NCBI RefSeq assembly: GCF_003597395.2
Contig: NC_133771.1
Span: 59,479,454-59,543,453 of the forward strand
Direction: 5' to 3'
DNA length: 64,000 bases
Origin: Chelonoidis abingdonii
Lineage: Eukaryota > Chordata > Testudines > Testudinidae
Shown: piece after piece, positions 23,223 to 35,627 of the stretch
How the letters are laid out: every line of letters starts with the position of its first letter
How positions within the stretch are numbered: the first letter of the stretch is position 1
The notes under the pieces: generated by a model
The model's database searches: none
What the model was told of the DNA's origin: nothing
Seen by the model: the letters and a program-made list of their open reading frames with translations, nothing else
Translations under genes and position numbers: made by a program

Positions 23223-26200
23223 TGTACCTCCCCAAGTCAGGACTACGTGGGGAGCAATTCTGGCTTTTTCTAAAAGAAGGGATGATTCAAGACAAAGTCT
23301 GCTTGGGGAGATGAAGAGTTCAAATGAACCATATTTAACTCTGACAGTAAAACACTGCACTAAATAAACATTCATAGTAGCGATAAGCCTAAATTAGAAC
23401 ATCAGATTCAAGTCCTCCCAGACTCTGGAAAATTCTGATCTGAATCTAATCTTCATAGACTTGGCCCAACTGTCAGAGATCTGATCAGATCGGGTAATGG
23501 ATTTGAACCAAAACAGCAAATACCATCTGCTTTGAAGAAGTTTGGGTTTTAATCTGAATCCCATCTCCAAAGTTCTAGGCCATCTTGTACTAATAGTTCA
23601 GGACACAATGCTGTGCAGCAAGTTCTTAGTCTTTTCAAGGAAAAATATTTAACTTTTATTTTTCACTATCTGAGAAAGTGCCATAAAAAAAACAACCACT
23701 TCCCTTTGTCCTGTGTTTACTTACTTGGTTTTCACAGAACATACTGTATATGGCCCAATCATGCAGAACTTATCTAAGCAAAATTCCCACTATCTTCAAT
23801 GGCAGTTTTTTCTGGTAAGAACTCTGGCATCCATTCTCATAGAGACATATTTTCAGCATGATCTGAAAATAATTCAGTGTGAAAGGGACACTGTCTACTT
23901 TCTAAGGTCCCCATGTGCAGACAGAAGTTGCATCAAGCTTTATATGTTAGGAGCAGGTTAGCGTTTCAGTATTGCCAGTCCTGTGGCAAGGTTGGCTTAA
24001 AAATCAGGAGACTTTTTTTTTTAAGGCTCATGTTTTGGACTGTTTTCTGATTTGTAAAGACAGAGGAGGTATCACCCCATTTCTGTGTATGTATATCAGG
24101 AAATTCAACCTAAAATGAACAATTGGAGGACTTCCTTCCTTTTTTTCTGGCTGATAGATGAGATACTTCTCAATCTTCCCCTGATAGCTGGTACTGCCTT
24201 CAGCTCCCCCTCAAAGCCCCATGCCTTTAGTGGGTGTTGCCTCCTGCCTCACACTTTCTCCTTCTGCTTGTGATTGCACCTGTCCAACTCCCACTGTAGG
24301 TTCAGTTTGCAACTCTGCTCCTTCCCTTTCTCTAGATATTGGAGCAGCCCCTGCCCAGTCAATCTCACCCCTTACACACACTACTGCTCTTCACCAGCTC
24401 CCTTCCATACAGAAGCTCAGTATCAGTGGGGAAATAATGGACTCCTGCAGGTTGGAGCGGGTGGGTGGACATGCTCCTGGAATCACTTCTTTCCTTCTTC
24501 TCCGTCCTCTTCACCCCCCGCTTCCCATAGCTCTTCTCCTAATCAGCACAACACTAAGTGAATGTAAGAAGGGGCAAGTGGGAGCTGCCTCTGCTCCTTT
24601 TTGTAACAGCTTCCAGCTGCCCCAAGGTCTGCTGCTCCCATGATGCTCTGCACAGGCTGTGCAAATGGGAGAAAAGATTTCACAATAGATTGAGCAGTGG
24701 TCTTTGCTGGTGGCAGCCAGGCCTGCAGCCTAGTGCCTGTGATACAGGCTCCCAGTTATATGATCTGGTGGCTGTGGCCAGAAATGCATCATCATTTATA
24801 GGTCAGTCAGAAATCCAGAGCTACGAGGAGCTTCTTACAAGATCAAGAGGAGACAATATTACTGTTATAAAACCACAGGACTTATAAAATAAATTACAAC
24901 AGTTGATGAGAGTGATGTTTTCCATGTGCTAGAGCGGTCTTGCACTACCAGAAAAAAAGTTCCATAATCACAATGACTTTTTGAAGAGCGTGGTTTCTCT
25001 TTCTCTCATATAAATGCAATAATATGCGCTTGTGTGGAAGAAATGAGACATCTAGTGGCCAATGAGAATGGGATTTTTTTCAGCCAGTTTTAAAAAAGCT
25101 TTCTCATTTTCTTATATCAACTATGTCCTGGCCAACATAGGGAATGAGTTATGGTACTGAGCCCAGTGTATCTAAAAAAACCACCACCATATTACTTGAA
25201 AGTACATTACAAATTTAGATCCGTATACCTTCTTGGACCAAAATAGGCTATATTGTTATATAGTCCCTAAAGATATAAACAATATAATCTTCAAACAAGT
25301 AAAAGTTTTACCATGTTGGTAAATAGTAAAAATGGCTTTCAATTAGTCGTAGACTCCTAAGTGCCTATGTTACTTTTGAAAATCAGATTTAACCTCTGAA
25401 GTAACTTAGATGCTTTTGAAAATTTTACCCTAAGGTTTAAAGGATAAAAATCAAAGGGGAACATGTAGTATCTACTAGGTAAGGTCTACAGCTCTCTGAA
25501 TCTTGTAATCAGTCTCTGCTAGTCCTAGCTTAGGTTGAAGCAGCCTAGTGCAGTTCTACCCTGTGGTCAAAAAGAACTGTACACTCACCTAAGGGTTGCT
25601 GAAGCATGCAGAACAGCCACAACTTTTTCCCTATCTCCTATATCACAGCCTGCAGATGGGCCAACATAGGAGCCATTATACCAGCTCTATGCTGGTATGA
25701 TACCAGAAACCCCAGCTGTGGAGATACAAGCAGCAGATAAGAGATTGACCACAACAGCAAAGCTGGAGTAGAATTGGCCCCAAAGTTCTTCGAGCAGTTC
25801 TGCCATTTTGATTCCACTATCTGTGACTGCTATCTACGTCACATTAAGGGAGAGTTAACCTGAAGTGAATGTAGAATAGATAAAAATAATCTTCACATGG
25901 TTTCATGTTAGTCCATGCAGTACACTCAAGTCTTTGAGTACTGATGTGGGTAGTAAATTTGCTTTGCGCTCATTATGTACACTCACCAGTACTAGAGTTC
26001 CTGCATTGCTTTAATGACTCACAACATTTACTTATAGGAGCATAAAACTGAGTGCTAATACATAAGAAATTGAAAGCTTACATGTAGATTGTGGCAGAGA
26101 CTGCTTTCTTGTGTGCAAGTGGATTATCCCTAGCATTTTGGGTGGCATCAGACTACAAATAAATAATCTTAATATTTAAGTTTGGAGTTGGAATTACTTT

Positions 26201-26406
26201 TCATTCATTTTTTTCCACTGAGTGTTTCGATATCCATGCTTTAGCTCCCTCCCTCCCAGATGGTTAATTAATTATGATTCTTAGTCCAATCCCAGTACCT
26301 GCTATTAGGACAGAAAAGGCAGATGTATACAAAAATCTGTACTTTCATTGGAGATCCTCCCTGTAATAGTTAAATTTGAATCCAAGATAACTGTATGAAG
26401 ATAACT

Positions 26407-26529
26407 GCATCTGACAAAGTGGGTATTCACCCACGAAAGCTTATGCTCCAATATGTCTGTTAGTCTATAAGGTGCCAGACTCTTTGTCACTTTTTACAGA
26501 TCCAGACTAACACAGCTACCGCTCTGATG
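26407..26529 (+). repeat. Penelope-like 3' terminal fragment, sense
   Basis: It contains gggtattcacccacgaaagc, ctataaggtgccaga and ccagactaacacagctac. These are the reverse complement of the terminus of the minus-strand copies at 5400 and 45418. It is a solitary tail. Confidence 0.8.
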
Positions 26530-27102
26530 TATGAATCATCTGAGTCCAAATTTCTTATCAGTTTTATTACCATACATTCTAAAAATGTATGGACGGCAAT
26601 ATCGTTTGTACAAGAAAGTGAAGAATCCATAGGCCTGAATTTGTCGAAAATAAACTCCGTTTTCAAATAAAAAATGAAATCCATTCGGAAAAAATGAGGG
26701 TGAACAATGAGGGTAGTAAAATAGTAACTGAATACTTCATTCAATAAATTTCATGACACTTTTCAATTGAAATATTTGCAAATTATTCACCCAGCTCTCA
26801 TGAACATAAAACTGAATCTGATTTTGTTTTTCATGAACATCTTCATTACCTTCTAACTATGTTAGTTGGCTGATTGAAGAACTCAAAGGAGACAAAATGT
26901 CACGCAGAATTAAAATAGTCAATTGCTGATTATTTCTTTTGGGTCTGATAAAGAGTGAATTGGTATATATTCTCCCACTACCATATTTGGGGCACTCTCA
27001 CTAATGATATCCTACATTCTTAAAGTGCTAGAACAACTTTTTCAATGGTCTAAATTACCTTTCAGAAATTGCCTACTCATTGTCTGTGTTCTTATATAAA
27101 CA

Positions 27103-27140
27103 CTATATATATATATATCTATACACACACACACACACAC
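27103..27140. repeat. AT/AC dinucleotide microsatellite
   Basis: About eight AT units are followed after a short break by about nine AC units. Confidence 0.9.
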
Positions 27141-27189
27141 TTTCCTTCAGCAATTTGAATAGGAAATTGTCTAAACATTATTTGTGGAT

Positions 27190-29290
27190 TCATAGATTTT
27201 TACGCTAGAAGCTATTGTTATGATTATCTGGTGTGAGCTCCTGAAAAACAAAGGCCAAATCATTTAACCCAGAGATTCTTTGCATCAACCCCATATCTTG
27301 TGGCTGAGCTAAAGCATATTTTTAGAAAGATATCCTCTTTTGATTTGATTTAAAGACATCATGTGACAGATGGAGAATTTGCCACATCTCTTGGTAAGTT
27401 GTTCCAATGATTAATTCCCTAACTGTTAAAAATGTGCACCTAATCTCTGGCCTTAATTTATCTACCTTCAATTTCCGGATCTTATGATACCTTTATCTGT
27501 TAAAGTAAAGAGTCCTGTGTTATCAGAAATCTTCTCTTCCTATGTAGATAATTATAAACCATGGCCAAGTCACATTTTTATCATTCTCTTTGATCATTCA
27601 GCTAGATTGAACTTCCCAAGTCTGTTACTGTAAGACAGCTTTTCCAGATCTTGAATAATTCTTTTAGCTTTTTCTGAACCCTTTCCAATTTTTCAACAAC
27701 ATTGAAGCTGGAATACATAGATTCCCTGGAATAACTGCTCCTTTTGAAGTTAGATAAATTGAGTACTTTGTGGTTTTCAATGTATTTTGAATGTCCTAAA
27801 ACTGAAGGTCTGTTTTGCAATGTATATTGAAGATTCCTGACACCTCCTTGGTGTCCTTGGCCAAAATTTCCCTTGCTCACTAGCGTTGTTCTGTCTCCTG
27901 GATGGCTTAGTCTCCACTCAAGAAAGAGAAATTTCAGTATTATTGTATCTGTATAGTTTGTGGAAAGTTCTTTAGTTTGGAATCTGGTGAAGGGCTTGAA
28001 GATGGCCAGTCACCACATCCTGAAACAGCAGTATCCTGTGTAGTGATGTTTTCTTTATAATAATTCACTGCTAAAATAATCGTAATTCCTCTTTCAAATA
28101 AATGTGTGTGTGTGTTTTTTTAATGTTGCTCATTGCTAAGATTCTAAACCTGCAAAGTCCGCATAGTGTAGTCTGTCTGTGTTGGTTATTGGTGTATGTG
28201 AAAGAGGTGCAAGAATAAAAGTGTAAGGTAGGGAATCATAAGCTAGTGATAGAAAAGAACCACAGCATCTTTTCCATTCCCTGCTAATGCGATATACCTA
28301 CCATATACTCCTTAGTATTTTGACGAGTCTAGATGTCAATGCCTCACACATTGGGAAGACCACAATTTTTCATGGGAGATTGGTCAGCAATCCAATGAGC
28401 CTTACAGTTAAATTATTCCTGATACATAACAGAAGTTTTCTTAAGCTACATTTCAGCCTGTTACTCTCACTTCTTGTATTTACACCCATTACTTTAGCTA
28501 TAAAATACAAGTCAGTATTTCCAGGCCCCTAATCAGTTTATATCTCTTCTTTGAATTCCTTTTAATTTGTCAACACATTTCTTGCCTTAAGGTTCTCTGA
28601 AACATTAGCAGTACTAGATATGGTCTCTTTAGCATTTGATACCGAGGAACTCTGCTGTCTCCTTGGTCAATAATATGTGACCTTATATTTACAGCTCAAA
28701 GCCCACTTTTTTTCTTGGTATTCACATAGCATTGGAAGCTCAAATTTGGATTGCTTTACTTTATCATGTTGGGGCATATTTTTAAAAATATCTTTGCTTA
28801 TATTTTTGCAAGAAGAATCTCGGTTTATTATTTCCTGCCCATTTTTTCCACCCCTTTGTACTATTTTCATGTCAGGACTGGTGTTTGAAATATCCCTCAA
28901 TTTAATAAAATCTGGAAATATAAATGTATATGTAGTTTACCCTCTCCAAATCGTTAGAGATGTTAAATAAATCCAGAGTCAAACCCAGTCTCCGTGGCAC
29001 TGCTGATTATCATTACTGGCCTTCATTTGCAGACCTCCCATGATTGTCAACCTCTCCCGTTCAGATTAGTTGAATTTGAATTAGTTTAAAAATAAGATTT
29101 TGTGCACTATTATATCCACATTTTTACTGAACTCTAGTATATTGCATCTACTGCATTCTGTCCATTTACTAATTTTATAACTTGGTTAAAAACAAATCTA
29201 TTGAATTTATCTGCTGTGGTATATTTTATATATGACCACACAGTTTATTGCTCATGGTTCTATTGTTCTGTAGAGGCACTGGGACATTTG
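27190..29290 (-). mobile_element. Long degenerate CR1-type LINE sequence, antisense
   Basis: Plus-strand segments such as ggtaagttgttccaatgatt, tctggccttaatttatctac and tttctgaaccctttccaatt are the antisense of the CR1 3' region familiar from turtle copies. The following kilobase (to about 29290) keeps a similar but weaker character, with antisense RT-like words. Open frames inside are decayed. The left half is supported better than the right half. Confidence 0.6.
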
Positions 29291-29879
29291 GAGGGTATGC
29301 CTTCAAAAATTCATAGCTGGCATGAGGTCCTTTAAGGACTCTCTTAAGTTACAGCAATTCTTGGCCTGCTCTAATTTTTTCCAGGGCTGGGACTAGAGCA
29401 GTTGCAGCTTGAGAATAAGAGAGCTGTAACCAACTCCCTAATGTGTCTTCATCTCTTCCCCTCCTGCACTGAGCAGATATTTGTGCCAGAAATATTCCAG
29501 ACCATTGTGAATTTGGATTTAATTTTTGTTTTACACAAGCAATTTAAACATACAGATACTATCAATGCCACAAAATAATAAATGATACTTGTTTTTTCTG
29601 ATGAAAATCTGAAACATGAAGTATATTTAATTTTAATTGTAGCTTGTTTTGTAACAATAACAGAAGAAATATTTCCATCTTTCAAATTGCTATTTATAAA
29701 CCATTGCAAATTATTATGACGACTTACTTTTCCACTGCTTACATACCACATTTTGTTATTCTGTATACTCAAATTAGAAGTCCAGGTATGTAGTTTTACT
29801 TCCAGCATCTGACGGGGTTCAGTTCTGAATTTTCCCTGACACATTTAAACCACTCTGCTGTATTTGAGTCTCCCGCGGT

Positions 29880-29911
29880 GCAGTCAAATCCACCCACCCG
29901 GATTTGACTGC
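29880..29911. other. Perfect 12-bp inverted repeat (hairpin)
   Basis: The arms GCAGTCAAATCC (29880-29891) and GGATTTGACTGC (29900-29911) are exact complements around an 8-base loop. It is not obviously part of a larger element. Confidence 0.9.
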
Positions 29912-32213
29912 ATGATCAGGGCCCTATTTGTTAACTTATCTTAATAAAACAATTTCCAGTCATTTCCAGGTAAAAATGTACATAAACTAGGAAATGAACT
30001 TTACAATATAACTGCATGTCTTCCCCTCCACTCAGGGAGCAGCACAACCCTGTGTAAAATATGGCCTAAAAATATTAGGTAACAAAAGTTAATATAAATA
30101 ATGAAAAGAGAGAATTCTTCAGGAAATCCTTGGGATACATTGGCAGCACAGTGACCTTAACTCTTATGGTTCAATCTGCCCTTGGATGGTTCATGTAACT
30201 TTAGGGGGAGCCAAATACTTAAACATGCAAATGCAGAATTTCTTTATGTTAACAGAAGACACATATATAATGGCCTGTGCAACACATTAAACATATATCC
30301 TAAGGCTAATGTTTCCAAAAGAACTTAAGGGAGTTAGGTTCCAAACTTCCATTGAATTCCAGAGAGAGTTAAGCACTTAACTTGCTTAGGTGCTTTTGAA
30401 AATCCCAACCCAAATCTTTCTATAGAAACATATAAGCAGTAATCTATGAATACAGTATCATTTTACTGGTATTGGTTAGAGTAGGGCTTACATTAAATTC
30501 CACTTCCTGACTTAGTGGGATAAGACTGGCAGGGCAATCGCTACACCCTAGGGTCCAAGTTGGTGGAAGGATGTGCCTCCTTTTCCTCTCTCCCTGCTCA
30601 GAATACATGTAGAGATCATATGTCAGTAGGGGCTGGGGCTGGAGAGCTGTGGCGTTTAGATGTTGCTTGTAATTATTAGAACTGAGAGCACTGGCTGTTG
30701 GGAGTCTGAAAGGACAGGAAGGAGAGGGGAGGAGTTGAGGAGGCAGAGTGAGAGTTACAGTGCGTGTATTAGCAGCTTGGTAAAGAGGTTTCCACTGTAA
30801 AAGTAAAGTCCTGTTGAAGCTTGTTAGTACCTTGCTTGATTGATACAACAGGAGCATTGAGCATAGTCACACATTAGCTAATTCAGGAGTATATGGTAGG
30901 TAGGGGTGGGAGCAAAAATGGGCCCCAGCAAACCCTCCTCCTTTTGTATTTAAGCATTCTTGGGCAGAGAGCACCCATTTGTGCTACTTATAGCTGTCAT
31001 ACCCTGTCCTTTAGTTGGTGTAGTTGTCAGAGCTGGGTTACCAGGTTTTCTCTGGATCTGATCCAATTGCCTTTTGAGATTAGAAAGCATTTTTTTTCTC
31101 TCCTCTGGACAAGATCGGTAAAGGTATCTGGTGAATTTTTCATTCTCCCAACAGCATCCTGGAGGTATGATACGTGGGGGTAAGAAGGGTAAGAAAATAA
31201 GGGGTTGAAGCAATGTGTGTCAATAAATATTGTCACAAATTGCAGCCAGTGCTCAGCATGTAGAGTATCACAAGGCCAGCTCTTGGGGTGAACCTAACCA
31301 TGGGATGCTGGAGAGGTATGGGAAGGTATTAAATCTTTGCAGACTGGGCTCTATCTTGTCTGTACTGTAATTTCCACCTTCAATAGGTGGTTAGTGGGAC
31401 CGGACAATGGGCCGAATCATGAACTGAGCAGGGATATTTAGCAAAGGGAGCCTGGCTTCATTCCTTTGTGGTATGGTGAGAGGCCATTCAACCCCACACT
31501 GGACACAGTTAATGTCTGGTCATTTGGGGAGGTGGGGATTCATTCCATCCTTGTATGTTAAAATTGATAAAGTTAAGGCCTGACATTTTAAATCCTTTCA
31601 CATGACTGGCTTTATGCTTCTTCATGTCCTGAATAATGTGAATCATTGCTCTTCAACTCTCGCACAGTCTACCCAGAAAGAGCCTGAAAACCCCTTATAA
31701 TACAAACTCTGGGCCTAGCCCTGCAACCCCTTTGTGAGTACTCTACTTGACTTCATGAGTAAGGGCTTTAGAATTTTCCCATAGTCATCTGGGTAAGAAA
31801 ATACCTCTGAGCTTTACATCTGTGGATTTTGACCTTTTCAACTGCTGAAATGGGCCATGTGAGCTCTCATCAAATAAATGCATAGGCCAAAAATAATTGT
31901 GATGCTTTTTTGGGAGGGCGGAATAAATAAACACACACACAAAAATATGTTTCTCCAAAGCACATAAAAATCTTGATAAATGAGTATAATATTAAGAAGA
32001 TATACAAACAATTAATGTAATTGACATTTTTAGATGTATGAACAGTTGTCTGTGAAATACTACAACCAGAACTGTCAAATTGTGCTTCCTTTTGGGGAAA
32101 GTGAATGAGAATTAACCATAAAGTCCTAAGGAAAGTTTCCTAGTGCAGTTCCCTTCTCCTAATATGTTATAATATTGACTTCTTGCCTGAGTCAGTGGGT
32201 GCTGAAGAGACTT

Positions 32214-32467
32214 GGAATATGTCTACATGGCAAACAAAAGGTGTGTTCTTAACTTGGTGTAGGTAACCCTGGTTAGCAAACTCAGGTCAAAATAACAGTG
32301 AAGATATAGCAACTCCCATTTAACTTGGGTTAGCAGCTTGAGTTTAACCTGTTCCCATACTCCTGGCTCTCAATTAAGCCATGTTACTTTGTCTTCATTG
32401 CTGTTTTAAACCTAGTTAGCTAACCCAAATTAAGAACACACCTTTTTTTGCAGTATAGACCTACTCT
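32214..32467. mobile_element. MITE with about 40-bp imperfect TIRs
   Basis: The left arm, including atgtctacatggcaa and aaaggtgtgttcttaa, pairs with the right arm, including ttaagaacacaccttttttt and gcagtatagacctac. The GTCTACA-type ends resemble the elements at 38664, 40221, 47869 and 60393. It is probably Harbinger-like. Confidence 0.65.
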
Positions 32468-32513
32468 TAGTGTGGGAATTCTATCAGGTGTGGCTTCCAC
32501 CATTGAACACAGA

Positions 32514-32585
32514 GGGTGAAATCTTGGCCCCATTGAAATTAATGGGAGTTTTGTCATTGACTTCAGTGTGGCCAGAATTTCACCC
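32514..32585. repeat. 72-bp palindromic element
   Basis: The ends gggtgaaatcttggccc and ggccagaatttcaccc are inverted copies. A second copy lies at 46916-46986. Confidence 0.6.
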
Positions 32586-33897
32586 ATAACATTCGAGTAG
32601 CACTTCTTACTTTGTGTAACTATTGCTGATGATGACGTTAGAGGTCTGTGACTCTAATGCTTTAAAATGTAAATTAGTATATATTCATAGTGCTCAAGAT
32701 TGCTTAAAAAAAATTTAAAAAAATACTCCAAACCTCAACCCTTTGTACATGCACAGATTCTAAAAGGACATACACCATATTTCTCTTAGAAGGAGCTGTA
32801 CATTAAATGTTCATGTGAACTGTGGGTTACCTAACAGCACTTTTCCAATAGACTATTACATAATCAAGTAACATTTTTGAATCTTCACGTCTGATTGACC
32901 CTCCTTTCAGAACATTCAGTTAGATGCATAACAGATATGTGTGTGTTTATGCATGGCAGACAAGGTACAAAGTATCGTAATTGTATTTTATATAAGATAT
33001 GCATTTTATACATTTCCTATTTAGGAATATAAGAATAATGAATCTGTGGTCTTAATACCATTTTCTTAAATTATGCACAAAGCCAAATTTATGAGACAAT
33101 TTTAGTTCAATTCACACTCCTCACTGATGGTTCTCATGTAAGCTTATATAACTGTCAATTCTAGGCCTAAATACTGGGATTGAGATGTCAATCTTTGATG
33201 GCACATACAAAATAGGTAGGGTAGAGATCTAATTAAATCCTCTCATTTCTCCTCACAATTTATTGCAGATGCAGGATAAAAGGCCATCTTAAAAAATTTA
33301 TTGTAGAGAGCTCAATTTTGCCCTCAGACACCTCCATGCAATTTCCATTTAAGTCAATTGGAGTTGTACTTGCATATCTGATGGTAAAACTGGACCCCTA
33401 CAATTAAGGTACACATTTCCCAGCATAACTAGTAATCCAGAATACTCTGTGAGCCCAGTGTGGCATTCTGCATGTCTAGGATTTGCCAGATTGGGCCCAC
33501 CAGAATGTGTGTATATTAAACATTACAACAACCACCTTGACTTTTGCATTTCTTGCATTTAGAATTTAAAATTATAACTGGATCAGATCAGTAATGTAAT
33601 TCATTTTATATAATTTTCCCACTAAAAAAAAATAAAAGTAGAGGAAAAGGGATGTTCAAAATTGTGCACCTGTGCATTTGTTTCTACTCTGCCAGCATAT
33701 AGACATTCCATGATTTACGTGCTGAAGCGCAATAGATAAGTAGGTGCACAATCATTGTTTGGGCAATTGCTCAAGAGTTTTGAACAGCTGACCCTAATCT
33801 TTATACTGATTTCTGTATGTTTCTGTACTTGCAACGTCAAAAATGTAGGTATGCATAGAACTCCACAATAAAATAACACAAAGCCCGACAGCCTCAA

Positions 33898-33990
33898 TAT
33901 CTAGAGAGACAAGGTGGGTGAAGTAATATCTTTTATTGGCCCAACTTCTGTTGGTGAGAGAAACAAGCTTACACAGAGCTCTTCTGTTCA
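33898..33990 (-). repeat. Penelope terminal fragment (lineage of 12025-12840)
   Basis: The segment agacaaggtgggtgaagtaa, ttggcccaacttctgttggt and the following gagagaaacaagc match the inverted terminal block of the element at 12025. Confidence 0.7.
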
Positions 33991-35514
33991 TTCACAGTGC
34001 AGACTTATAAATACCATAGTGTATTAATTTTGAACTTAGTTGACATTCTGAATTTTATGCTTGGAAAACTTATGTTTTTCAGTGACTTATAACTCAGTGC
34101 TTTTTGTTTTGATTTGTTTTCCCTCACTGTCGTGGGTATTAACCCTCTGGAATTAATTACCTGACATTTTTTTATTTTTAAAATTCATCTATATTTGAGA
34201 GATGGATGTGTAAAAAAGAAATTAATATTTTGACATCAGAAAATAAATTTATAAAGACATGTGTAACTCAAAAGGACTGTGCTCAAATTTTTCCAAATTA
34301 AAAAATCATATTTGCTCTGAGACAAAGCAAGAATATTTCAGATGAAAAGGAGAATTTTTGCAGAAAGTTATGACCCTGTAAAAACTGATAGAATGGAAGT
34401 CTTAGTGTAACTTTAAGCATAGTGACCACTATAAGATTACTGGGGCCTAGTTCTACCACTTGTACTAATATTATGTAGTACTATATTCTGAGACTAAACT
34501 CTTTGATTCCAGTAGAATTGCTTGTGGAGTAAGATGCTACTTAATGTGAGTAATGATGGCAGAATATATAGCCCATTAAGAAAAATATATGTAGCAGTTA
34601 ATTTCTTTTACTTCTTTTAACTGGAGGCACCTTTTTATACAAACAGCCACCAAATACTGAGCAAAAGTAATGGAATAAATGTGTTCTTTCACCCAAATAC
34701 ACACCATCTTTCACATCTTGCCCCCTTTATTTTTTCAAAGGTATATTTGCAAATATATTCTGTACTATCTGTGCTAACTACTTTCAAGGAAAGAAGAGAA
34801 TGTTCTCTATAATACTACAGTTCTTTTAAAAAAAAACAGTGGGAAAAAGTAAAAATGCAAGAAAATATTCTTCTTTATTATTATATTATTATTTCTTTCC
34901 AAAAAAAGGAAACATGGGAAAGCAAATATTATATTTCTAAGATCCATGAGGCACAGCAAGCAAAAATTATGCAAATTATTTTTGTATGTTTTATAGTCAG
35001 AGAAAATTGTTCCTCCTTATAAATGTTTTAGTCATAGTTAACAATTACTGTGTTTGAAGATAATGGTAGGAATTAATAACTTCTTATTTAAATATTTTAG
35101 TATTATCTGTTCAGTGTATTAACACTTAGAACATAACATTTTTCACAGTCAACAAATGTATGGTTAGAAGCATATGTATGCATATCCTCTGCATCCAGAC
35201 AGCTTAACAAGCTTACAGTTCAGCCTATCAATTTAAATTCTTTTCTCTTTTGACATCTGTTACACTAGCCTGATAGCATATGGGAAATTTGGATATCTAT
35301 CCATTTTCATTTAAAGACTCTAGGCAGCTGAAGTGCTTGATTTATTAATATTAGCATTCCTCTGTTCAATGTTTACACCCTGCTTGTTATTGTACTGTTT
35401 GTATATTTCTTTGTTTTGTTGAGATGGAAATAAGACCAAAATTGCTGCTAAACCATTTATTTCTTTAAAAGTTTTTCACCACTTTTAATAGGCTTCCATT
35501 ATGTGTTTTTACAG

Positions 35515-35627
35515 CAAGCTTAGTAGTGGAGGAACAAACGCGACAGATGAAAATGAAAGTGCATCGTTATAATCAGACAACAGGGTCTGGTTCTAGCCAA
35601 GAATATGAGCGTGAGCAATATACCAAG
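35515..35627 (+). CDS. RIMS1: RIMS1 exon (113 nt), C2A-C2B linker
   Basis: The acceptor is tgtttttacag and the donor is ACCAAG|gtaaag. Two leading bases (phase 1) complete an Ala codon with the end of exon 16122-16234. Then 37 open codons read SLVVEEQTRQMKMKVHRY, then QTTGSGSSQ, and end EREQYTK in phase 0. The QTTGSGSSQ stretch is what I know from RIM1; RIM2 differs here. That is the main reason to call RIMS1 rather than RIMS2. The segment is basic at first (KMKVHR) and then polar and acidic, as expected for a disordered linker that spaces the C2A and C2B domains of the active-zone scaffold. There is no stop or frameshift. The next exon begins in phase 0 at 51085. Confidence 0.96.

Larger units (their letters stand above)
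16235..35514 (+). other. RIMS1: RIMS1 intron (about 19.3 kb)
   Basis: It starts gtatca and ends tgtttttacag. It contains a candidate 30-nt microexon (22258-22287), a 41-bp tandem duplication (19541-19622), a GC-rich repeat (22989-23222), a Penelope tail (26407-26529), an AT/AC microsatellite (27103-27140), a long decayed antisense CR1 (27190-29290), a perfect hairpin (29880-29911), a MITE with long TIRs (32214-32467), a 72-bp palindromic element (32514-32585) and a Penelope terminal piece (33898-33990). Bases 16235-19540, 19623-22257 and 29912-32213 show nothing I can name. Confidence 0.75.

Noticed and set aside
23738..23814. 77-nt stretch with a strong acceptor (ggttttcacag) and donor TCTG|gtaaga
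   Set aside because: It is made of an amniote repeat word (aaattcccac...cttcaatgg) and gives a non-RIM-like peptide. It would have to replace exon 35515-35627.
24221..24887. Overlapping plus-strand open frames (up to 140 codons) rich in Ser, Leu and Pro
   Set aside because: They follow local C-rich composition and have no domain or splice pattern; the region may be an unnamed repeat.
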